This document shows positions 14,781-20,702 of a stretch of DNA of 20,702 nucleotides, piece after piece (position 1 is the first letter of the stretch; each line of letters starts with the position of its first letter). The notes beneath the pieces are model-generated. The model made no database searches. It was not told where the DNA came from and was given only the letters and a program-made list of their open reading frames with translations. This DNA comes from Nitrososphaeria archaeon (GTDB lineage Archaea; Thermoproteota; Nitrososphaeria; Conexivisphaerales; UBA164): contig JARVJW010000098.1 of NCBI GenBank assembly GCA_029775955.1, positions 1-20,702 on the forward strand, written 5' to 3'. Both the position numbers and the translations under genes were made by a program.

Positions 14781-16772
14781 TTGGAATATACAGATAGGCT
14801 AATCAAGGGTCATGGGAAGTACGTTGCTGATATAACTTTACCAGAAATGCTCTACATGGAGGTTGCAAGGAGCAAAGTAGCAAGGGGAAACATAATTTCA
14901 GTGAAGGGCGGCATTACTGCTTCAGATGCAAACTTTTATCTGGGGTCTTCTGGCGAGGGCTATGGCGAAGCAAATGTAGCTGTAAGGCAGCCTGTTTTGG
15001 CAGAAAAATATGTCAGCTATTATGGCCAGCCTGTTGCGGCCGTTTACGACAGCAATAAATATGTAGCAAGGGATCTTGTTGAAACAGTTGAAATTAAAAC
15101 AGAGTATCTAGAGCCCGTTGTTACGCTTGACCAGGCGTTAAAACTTCCACCTATACATCCATCCATTACCAGCAACAGGGCATCAGAATTTATCCTTGGA
15201 AATGAGTTTACCAATAAAGGTGACGTTGAAGTGGAGGATGAGCTTTATCTTGAAAGGGTGATTACTGACCCGCTTGAAACTCGTGGCATAGTTTCCTTTT
15301 ACAGAGACGGTATTCTTAACGTTTGGATATCTACGCAGTCAGTTTACAGTATAAGGGATGGGCTAAGTGCCTCCCTTGGGCTGCCCAGGGCTGCAATCAG
15401 AGTAATGCAGGCAGATACAGGAGGCGCCTTCGGATCAAAGAGCGCAGTTTATCCTGAATATGTAATTGCATCCTATATTTCCATGAAAACCGGCAAGCCT
15501 GTAAAGTGGATAGAATCAAGGGAAGAACATTTGATGGCCAGCAGGCCAGGAAGAGGCGCGCTTGGCAAGTTAAAGCTTTCAGCAACAAGGGAAGGTAAAA
15601 TAGTTGGGTTAAGAGGTGAAATAGTAATAGATATAGGGGCATATGGGGATATGCTAGGGCTGAACTCCCCGGCATGGATAGCCAGGCAGCTGACTGGGCC
15701 TTACGAAATAGCAAACGCATATTTGAAAGCTATTGCACTGTACACAAACAAAGCGCCTCTTGGGCCTTACAGAGGTGCAGGCAGGCCTGAAGCATCATTT
15801 TTTACGGAAAGAATGATTGATCTCTTAGCAGATAAACTTAGCATTGACCCCGCAGAAGTCAGGCTTAAAAATGCAACTGAATCTACATTCAGGTCACCTC
15901 TTGGCTTAGTCGTAAACGCCTCAAAGCAATTTCTGGAAAATGGGCTCAGGGAAACTGGCTATTGGAATATGGGTGCCTGCAAAGGGGTTTCGTTCTTCAT
16001 ACTGATTCCGGCAGTGTTTGGAGGTGAAAGTGCCAGAATTTCAGTAAAAGACGGAAAAATAAATGTGTGGCTTGGGGGAAACGCACACTGGCAGAGACAC
16101 GAGCTATTTGTAAGGAAAATTGTTAGTGAGGTAACTGGTGTGCCAGAAAAATATATTGAGTTAAACAAGGGAAACACCGAAGAGCTAGAATATGGTGTTG
16201 GAACGTGGGGCAGCAGGTCTGCGATAGTTGCAGGGCAGGCCGTTTACCGAGCAGCCCTAAAAATCAAGGAAATGGCAGAAAAGGAGGGCAAAGATATTAT
16301 TTCTGGCACGTACGACTACAGTGCTATGGAAGACATGTCGTTAGATCCCTCAATGATATCATTTTTGCTGACTGTCACTTCGGCAAACTTAAATGAAGTT
16401 GGTGACCCCATAGTTAAAAGTTGTACAGCATTTTATGATGTTGGTGAGCCCCTGTCTAAAGTAAGCATAACTGGACAGATAACAGGTGGTCTTGCGCAGG
16501 CGATTTCTGAAGTTTTGTATGAATCACAGACCTATAACAAGGAGGGAAAACCTGAAGCTCAGACTATCTCTGAAGCTGGCGTGCCATACGCACAACAGCT
16601 TCCCAGGTTCAGCGTTATTATTTCGCAGGGAGGAAAATCAAACACCTTACACGGCGCTAAGGGGGTAGGTGAGGCAGGCACTGTGGGTGGCCTGCCATCA
16701 ATTGCTAGAGCTATTGAGAACGTCACAGGAAAAAGGGTAAGGAAATTGCCAGTAATGTATAGCGTACGCTGA
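14781..16772 (+). CDS. coxL: molybdenum hydroxylase large (catalytic) subunit, compact form II CoxL-like
   Basis: The molybdopterin-binding subunit of an aldehyde or CO oxidoreductase-like enzyme. From TTG 14781 it has 663 residues (MEYTDRLIKGHGKYVADITL). Family landmarks: RYVGQPVAA-like VSYYGQPVAAVYD at 78-90, the Mo-site TGGAFGSK at 213-220, PYRGAGRPEA at 329-338, GTWGSRS at 474-480, GQITGGLAQAI, and GAKGVGEAG near the end with the catalytic glutamate at about 631. The loop reads YRGAGR, not the AYRCSFR of true (form I) CO dehydrogenase, so an aldehyde-type substrate is likelier than CO. In related archaea such enzymes oxidise glyceraldehyde, but that is not shown here. It is about 100 residues shorter than usual, with the loss in the central region after residue 365. 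No cofactor-maturation genes are adjacent. Confidence 0.9.
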   Translation: MEYTDRLIKGHGKYVADITLPEMLYMEVARSKVARGNIISVKGGITASDANFYLGSSGEGYGEANVAVRQPVLAEKYVSYYGQPVAAVYDSNKYVARDLVETVEIKTEYLEPVVTLDQALKLPPIHPSITSNRASEFILGNEFTNKGDVEVEDELYLERVITDPLETRGIVSFYRDGILNVWISTQSVYSIRDGLSASLGLPRAAIRVMQADTGGAFGSKSAVYPEYVIASYISMKTGKPVKWIESREEHLMASRPGRGALGKLKLSATREGKIVGLRGEIVIDIGAYGDMLGLNSPAWIARQLTGPYEIANAYLKAIALYTNKAPLGPYRGAGRPEASFFTERMIDLLADKLSIDPAEVRLKNATESTFRSPLGLVVNASKQFLENGLRETGYWNMGACKGVSFFILIPAVFGGESARISVKDGKINVWLGGNAHWQRHELFVRKIVSEVTGVPEKYIELNKGNTEELEYGVGTWGSRSAIVAGQAVYRAALKIKEMAEKEGKDIISGTYDYSAMEDMSLDPSMISFLLTVTSANLNEVGDPIVKSCTAFYDVGEPLSKVSITGQITGGLAQAISEVLYESQTYNKEGKPEAQTISEAGVPYAQQLPRFSVIISQGGKSNTLHGAKGVGEAGTVGGLPSIARAIENVTGKRVRKLPVMYSVR

Positions 16773-16789
16773 ATGAATTATATATAATG

Positions 16790-16797
16790 TATTTATA
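16790..16797 (+). promoter_or_regulatory. TATA box of the PGI-Hjc-MBL operon
   Basis: TATTTATA ends 25 nt before the ATG at 16822, in the 49-bp gap after coxL. It is identical in sequence and spacing to the tbp box, so this cluster most likely has its own leaderless promoter. Confidence 0.6.
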
Positions 16798-16821
16798 AGC
16801 AATTTTAGTTATAGCTATTGT

Positions 16822-17781
16822 ATGGACGCAGATGACATGCTTGCCTTTTATGAGAGTTGGCCACAGTTATTTTTACCAGTAAAACCCGAATTTAAAACTA
16901 AAAGTGCCAATAAAATTATAGCAACTGGCTATGGGGCTTCACTGATCCCGCTTATGATGGTCGGTGAACTATCAAGAGAAGGGTCTATTAAAATACTTCA
17001 TCCAGGGGAAATGCCGAAGGGTCCAAAATCTGATACAACATTTCTAGCAGTAAGTCATTCGGGGGACACAATCGAAACCATAAATGCTCTGGTCATAGCG
17101 AATCGTTTGGGTTATAATTGCATATCTATAGGTGGTGGGGGCATACTTGAGAGGAAATCCAGAGAACTGGGCGTTGAATTTATCAAGGTCAACACAGCGC
17201 CTACAAGCAGGCTGGGTTTACCTTACCTTCTTTCAGGAATTTCTCCGGTTGTTGATAAATTGTTTGGGACAAACCTGACAGAAACGTTCCAAAAAATGTT
17301 TGAAGATTTATCAAAAACAGTAAGCTCCCTTGGGGCTGAGGCGAAGGCGCTGGCAGAATTTGAGAACGGGTCATCATATGTTGGGCTTTATTTCTCAAAC
17401 AGCGTCGAAAGTGTTGCCTATAGGCTCAGGTACGTCATAAGTGAAAACGCAAAGGTGCATTCAATATTTGAAAACATAATGGAAGTTGTTCATAATGGTA
17501 TAACAGCATGGGAAATGACCTATGGATTGCCTGTTTTTATGATAAGGAGCAATCTAGATGATGATATTACTAAGCGCAGGTTTGACTTAATTTCTCAGGC
17601 GCTGGGCGCGCTGGGCAACAGGGTCAGGAGCGTATTTGTGAAAAGGAATGAGCTTTTGAGCGCGATATTTATGCTTGACCTTTCAACAGTATACCTTTCA
17701 ATTTTAAGGAAGGTAAACCCATTTTCAACCCAAACCCAGGCAACGATTAGAGAAAAAATAAAGGCTTACAATGACCAATAA
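16822..17781 (+). CDS. bifunctional phosphoglucose/phosphomannose isomerase
   Basis: Interconverts glucose-6-phosphate or mannose-6-phosphate with fructose-6-phosphate. The 319-residue protein consists of two SIS sugar-phosphate domains, as in archaeal PGI/PMI enzymes. The first SIS domain has ATGYGAS at 34-40 and the phosphate-binding SHSGDTIET at 78-86. The APTSRLGLPYLLSGI segment matches the family's PxRxxxGYLL. The active-site region ENIMEVVHNGITAWE at 217-231 keeps E221, H224 and N225 (usually PELNHNE). The start at ATG 16822 is set by the TATA box. Its end overlaps hjc by 11 bp. The metabolic role (glucose recycling or mannose activation) is inferred. Confidence 0.93.
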   Translation: MDADDMLAFYESWPQLFLPVKPEFKTKSANKIIATGYGASLIPLMMVGELSREGSIKILHPGEMPKGPKSDTTFLAVSHSGDTIETINALVIANRLGYNCISIGGGGILERKSRELGVEFIKVNTAPTSRLGLPYLLSGISPVVDKLFGTNLTETFQKMFEDLSKTVSSLGAEAKALAEFENGSSYVGLYFSNSVESVAYRLRYVISENAKVHSIFENIMEVVHNGITAWEMTYGLPVFMIRSNLDDDITKRRFDLISQALGALGNRVRSVFVKRNELLSAIFMLDLSTVYLSILRKVNPFSTQTQATIREKIKAYNDQ

Positions 17782-18196
17782 AAAAAGAGGATATGATTGG
17801 GAGGACAAGTTAGTCAAGCAATTTGATGCAGCCGGCTGGACATCCATAAGGCTTGGTTCGCCTTCGATTCATTTACCTGATGTTTTGGCAATTTCCAATA
17901 GGGAAAACGCGATGGTAGCAATAGAGGCTAAATCCAGCATGGGCGACAGGATAATAGTGAAGAGGGAGCAGATTCTCAGATTATTTGAATTTCTATCAAT
18001 ATTTAAGGTTTACAGGAACAGAACGCCGGTAATAGCAATAAAATTTCTAAGAATTCACGGAAAGGGTCTCGAAGAAAAGTACTATACGGTTTACCAGGTT
18101 CCAGATTCCACGCTTATATTTTCGAGAGGTTCAAAACAAATTCCAAAAGGGATAAAAGAATGGCGCCCTCCATTTAGGGTCGATATTAAAAAATGA
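17771..18196 (+). CDS. hjc: archaeal Holliday junction resolvase Hjc
   Basis: A structure-specific nuclease that cuts four-way DNA junctions in recombination and repair. The 141-residue protein keeps the restriction-enzyme-like catalytic set: E11 after KKRGYDW, D37 in LPDVLA, and E52 and K54 in AIEAKSS. The conserved serine loop (RLGSPS, 27-32) sits before the Asp. The C-terminal half is longer than minimal Hjc and ends in a basic WRPPFRVDIKK. Start ATG 17771 lies inside the isomerase gene (11-bp overlap) and the stop overlaps the next gene's ATG by 4 bp, so all three are coupled. Hje or another archaeal-type resolvase is the alternative; family membership is firm. Confidence 0.92.
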   Translation: MTNKKRGYDWEDKLVKQFDAAGWTSIRLGSPSIHLPDVLAISNRENAMVAIEAKSSMGDRIIVKREQILRLFEFLSIFKVYRNRTPVIAIKFLRIHGKGLEEKYYTVYQVPDSTLIFSRGSKQIPKGIKEWRPPFRVDIKK

Positions 18197-18927
18197 AATT
18201 AACAGTTCTGGGGAGCGGTGGAAGCGTCCAAACATTAGAAAGAGCGTGTGCATCATACATTATTGACAACAAAATTTTGATTGATGCAGGCCCTGGTTCA
18301 TACAGGAACATGTTGAAAGCTGGCGTTGACCCATTGCAGGTAAGGGTGCTTTTTTTGTCCCACCTTCATGGTGATCATTTCTTTGACATAGGGCCATTAA
18401 TCTGGGGCATGTCATTCATGCAGCGGACGGAGCCTTTTACCATAGTAGGGCCAGCTGGCACATCAGCTATGGTAAAAAACGTGCTAAGTTTAGCAAACAC
18501 CCCCCCTTCATTTATGAAATTTGCTATGAAATTTATTGAAATAAGGCCAGGAGATCATTTTGTATCAGAGGGAACAAATGTGCTGACGGCTCCAGGGAAC
18601 CACGTAATAGAGGATGTAGCTTATAGAATAGGAGACATAAGTTATACAGGTGACACTGCACCCTCAGATTCCATAGTCAATCTGGCAACTGGAAGCAAGT
18701 TATTAATACACGAGGCCTCAGGTCTGGCTGAAAGTGAAAGCTTCCTGAAGGAAGTTGGCCACAGTTCATCAAGGCAAGCTGCGCAAATTGCATCAAGGGC
18801 AAAGGTTGAAAAGTTGCTGCTTTCCCACATAACACCAGCTGTTTCGAATAAAAAGAATGAACTTTTAAATCAGGCAAAACCAGAATTTAACAATATTGAA
18901 ATTGCAGAAGACCTTGTTATGCTCTAA
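18193..18927 (+). CDS. short RNase Z-like metallo-beta-lactamase-fold hydrolase
   Basis: A 244-residue metal-dependent hydrolase. Metal ligands are complete: SHLHGDH at 56-62, H137 in APGNHVIED, D154 in YTGDTAPSD and H212 in LLLSHITP. The pair GHSSSRQAAQIASRA (189-203) and SHITP matches the C-terminal signature of RNase Z (GHSTAxQAAxxA ... THFSxRY). However, tRNase Z is normally about 300 residues with an inserted flexible arm (exosite) that grips tRNA, and there is no room for it between D61 and H137 here. It may therefore be a tRNA-processing enzyme of reduced form or a different phosphodiesterase. The ATG overlaps the hjc stop. The 3' end overlaps the opposing rhodanese gene by 4 bp. Confidence 0.85.
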   Translation: MKLTVLGSGGSVQTLERACASYIIDNKILIDAGPGSYRNMLKAGVDPLQVRVLFLSHLHGDHFFDIGPLIWGMSFMQRTEPFTIVGPAGTSAMVKNVLSLANTPPSFMKFAMKFIEIRPGDHFVSEGTNVLTAPGNHVIEDVAYRIGDISYTGDTAPSDSIVNLATGSKLLIHEASGLAESESFLKEVGHSSSRQAAQIASRAKVEKLLLSHITPAVSNKKNELLNQAKPEFNNIEIAEDLVML

Positions 18928-19205
18928 AATGTAGGAGCACCCCTAACTGCGAAAACTTCCTTGACCCCCATCTTTGCCAAAATTATTGCGGTTTTTCGAT
19001 ACCCACGGTCTGGCCAGCAAAAGCAAATGGCTCTATCAAAAATGCCGTAGTCCTTTTCAAGATGTTCTTTTTGAAACTTTACAGGTCTGCCATTTTGTGT
19101 GACATAAAAGGCATAGTCTGAAGTTCTTCTGGCGTCAAGTATCAAAATGCCGTCCTGGGTAATCAACTTTCTTGCTTCTTCAGGCGTGATTTCTGTTATT
19201 TTCAT
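18924..19205 (-). CDS. single-domain rhodanese-like protein
   Basis: A 93-residue rhodanese-fold protein. The N-terminal EITPEEARKLI and ILILDARRTSDYA (about 4-32) are the usual rhodanese opening, and the C-terminal KMGVKEVFAVRGAPTF is the usual ending (xGyxxVxxLxGG). The active-site position holds CFCWPDRGYRKTA at about 60-72. Cysteines are available, but the loop (CWPDRGYR) departs from the common CRxGxRS, so sulfur transfer is plausible, not certain. It starts at ATG 19205 after GGGGGTT. It lies 71 nt downstream of the GH57-like gene, with no clear TATA box between, so the two may be cotranscribed. Confidence 0.85.
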   Translation of the reverse strand: MKITEITPEEARKLITQDGILILDARRTSDYAFYVTQNGRPVKFQKEHLEKDYGIFDRAICFCWPDRGYRKTAIILAKMGVKEVFAVRGAPTF

Positions 19206-19276
19206 TGTTTAACCCCCATTGCATAGGATAATGCACTGCTAAATGTAGTTTTTGCCATAAAATTTTGGGCGCAAAT

Positions 19277-20422
19277 TCAGTGAACCGCTTGGCTTTTCTT
19301 TCTGGCGTATGTGCTTGCAACCTTTCCCTCAAAATCAGCCAGCACATAAGCATTTAGCAGTTTAGCTTCATCAGGTTCAGCAATAGTTTTTAGTCGCCTG
19401 CTCTGGGTATTTCCCATACATATATAATTATCAGCCTGCATTAAGAGCCTCCAAACCTGAATTAGCTTGGCGTCTCCAAGCGTCCTTGTGTAGTCTAGAA
19501 GCCTGCATGCCTTATCAAACAGCGTTCTCTGGGCAAGATCAGTATTGAACGCATTGCTCCCGTAATCTATGTCGTGCAGTGCCAAGTTATCTGGTACATA
19601 AATTGTGCCATTGGTTACTGGGCTTATAGCGTCACTTATACTACCCAAAGTTATTCCACCCTGTGCTATGTAGTTCATCAGAACTCCAATGAACTTCTCA
19701 CCCATGTTCACCAGTTGTTCAGCTTCAAGGTAAATGATGCCATCTACATCAGTTAACCCTTCAAACGCGCCTTCATATGCTGCTTCTGATGCTTTTCTAT
19801 TTCTTATTATTACCCTAATGTCTCCCGACTGCGTTCCGTAGACAAATTTGTGGTTACTGAATCCATCCATTTCTTCTGTCAAAACTGTAGTCGAGCCGCT
19901 TGCCTTGGCGGCCTTTTCAACTTGTTCATTGTAAATTAGAAACGGCATAACCGTAACTTCTGAAACTTTTAGGCCAAATTTGTTTAATATCGCGCTATTC
20001 ATTCTCAACTGTTCGGCCATTTCTTCTACCGAGTTTTTGCACAACGGATAGAGTCCGCTATAAAGCATGGTATTTGCAATTAGTAGCTGACCGCTATTTG
20101 AAGCATCCTTTATTTTGTTCAGGAGTTCCGAATAGTACTTTCCTGCATTTTCCAAAAATAACCCGCTGATAGCAAGGTAAACAGGATATCCCTGTTTTGT
20201 CATTGACAGCACACCATTAAGTAGAGGTTTATAGGAAAACTTGGCGTAAGCTTCAAACAGTTCCTTTGTGAGCTTTGCGTCGAAGTACCTGTCAACCACA
20301 TTTGAATCATTAAGTATTTTACTAAATCTTTCATTAATAAATCCCCTGTTCATCCCTAGAGGGGGACTAAAAGATATAACTAAAGATGTTACCAATTTTA
20401 TGTACTTATTTATTGACTTCAA
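19277..20422 (-). CDS. GH57 alpha-amylase-like protein with altered catalytic motifs
   Basis: A 381-residue protein that follows the family GH57 N-terminal barrel in order: a hydrophobic first strand (SLVISFSPPLGMNR, 13-26), DRYFD (44-48), KFSYKPLLNGVLSM (61-74), YPVYLAISGLFLENA (79-93), LLIANTMLYSGLYPL, and VTVMPFLIYNEQVEKAAKAS (156-175) then TTVLTEEMD. The GH57 motif 1 HQP in the first strand is missing. The nucleophile motif TELIY reads MPFLIY (F161 at the Glu position). The acid motif DYETFGEH reads LEAEQLVNMGE. It therefore looks like a non-catalytic relative. Start is TTG at 20422; no upstream ATG fits. No large C-terminal domain is present. Role unknown. A different activity using other residues remains possible. 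Confidence 0.75.
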   Translation of the reverse strand: MKSINKYIKLVTSLVISFSPPLGMNRGFINERFSKILNDSNVVDRYFDAKLTKELFEAYAKFSYKPLLNGVLSMTKQGYPVYLAISGLFLENAGKYYSELLNKIKDASNSGQLLIANTMLYSGLYPLCKNSVEEMAEQLRMNSAILNKFGLKVSEVTVMPFLIYNEQVEKAAKASGSTTVLTEEMDGFSNHKFVYGTQSGDIRVIIRNRKASEAAYEGAFEGLTDVDGIIYLEAEQLVNMGEKFIGVLMNYIAQGGITLGSISDAISPVTNGTIYVPDNLALHDIDYGSNAFNTDLAQRTLFDKACRLLDYTRTLGDAKLIQVWRLLMQADNYICMGNTQSRRLKTIAEPDEAKLLNAYVLADFEGKVASTYARKKSQAVH

Positions 20423-20492
20423 TTAAAAGGGTTTTTGACTAATATAATTGACCTCAAAGTCAACCTTCAGAAATCAAATGCGGTGTAAATTG

Positions 20493-20529
20493 TTAATGCA
20501 ATGTGCTAATTGATACTTTGTTGCATTAA
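20493..20529. repeat. inverted repeat upstream of the GH57-like gene
   Basis: TTAATGCAA (20493-20501) and its exact reverse complement TTGCATTAA (20521-20529) are separated by 19 nt. The pair lies about 70-107 bp before the GH57-like start. It could be a regulator's binding site or a chance match in A/T-rich DNA. Confidence 0.3.
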
Positions 20530-20559
20530 TTGTACCAGATGATAAATTTTATTTGATAT

Positions 20560-20691
20560 TACTATTTTAACGCCACAAATTTACATTGACCCACCTTGGC
20601 AGATAGGGATGAGTATAATGAAAAGCTTGTCGACATTTGATATATTTGTTAATGCTGACCTCCTGATTAACCAAGCTGAAGAGGATGAATG
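20560..20691 (+). pseudogene. possible coding remnant at the right end
   Basis: The plus strand reads PTLADRDEYNEKLVDI and stops at about 20640. Another frame, from ATG 20610, reads MSIMKSLSTFDIFVNADLL and continues to INQAEEDE with a TGA at 20689. The two may be halves of one gene split by a shift, or the second may be a tiny intact frame of 26 codons. I do not recognise a family. Otherwise 20423-20702 shows only the GH57-like upstream region. Confidence 0.22.
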
Positions 20692-20702
20692 AAGGAAAGA
20701 GG

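Noticed and set aside
14781..16772. Aerobic CO dehydrogenase
   Set aside because: The diagnostic AYRCSFR loop is replaced by PYRGAGR, which marks other members of the family.
1..20702. CRISPR arrays, toxin-antitoxin pairs or other defence cassettes
   Set aside because: No regularly spaced repeats, and no nuclease or toxin-like small gene pairs were seen on either strand. Hjc is a conserved archaeal repair gene here, not a phage or defence gene.

Overview
This 20.7 kb window is archaeal chromosome, most likely from an acidophilic euryarchaeon of the Thermoplasmata (a Thermoplasma/Ferroplasma/Cuniculiplasma-like relative). The archaeal assignment rests on a TATA-binding protein, Pelota, an archaeal-type Holliday junction resolvase, and repeated TATTTATA-like boxes whose 3' end lies 23-26 nt before the start codon, the spacing expected for leaderless transcripts. 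TTG and GTG starts are common. The genus is inference; there is no rRNA in the window.

Layout. Positions 1-1100 hold a pirin gene (minus strand) and a possible gene start cut by the left edge. A gap with a short broken coding remnant follows, then pelota (plus). Next comes a minus-strand block read from SMC to ScpA (overlapping frames), uridine phosphorylase and adenine phosphoribosyltransferase: chromosome organisation followed by nucleoside/base salvage. An orphan ECF-type S-component (plus) converges on a DUF763 gene (minus). Then tbp, with two TATA-like boxes, precedes a DUF47 (PhoU-like)/PiT phosphate-transport pair coupled by an ATGA overlap.

Positions 12038-13460 hold no intact gene. 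The stretch is a graveyard of insertion sequences: an IS605-like hairpin, two probable tnpB 3'-end remnants on the plus strand, and between them a heavily broken rve/DDE transposase gene on the minus strand. Immediately after it lies a three-gene molybdenum hydroxylase operon (FAD subunit, 2Fe-2S subunit, compact Mo subunit). A tightly overlapping operon follows: PGI/PMI isomerase, Hjc, and a short RNase Z-like metallo-beta-lactamase-fold protein. This converges, with a 4-bp overlap, on a rhodanese-like gene preceded by a GH57-like gene whose catalytic motifs look lost. The right end (20423-20702) has no clear gene.

Most of the window is conserved housekeeping DNA. I found no convincing new defence or mobile system. 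The items most worth a second look are the apparent GH57 pseudo-enzyme, the nested IS remnants with a possible leftover IS605 guide-RNA region, the tandem TATA boxes at tbp, the PiT protein with altered signature motifs, and the compact Mo-hydroxylase subunit.
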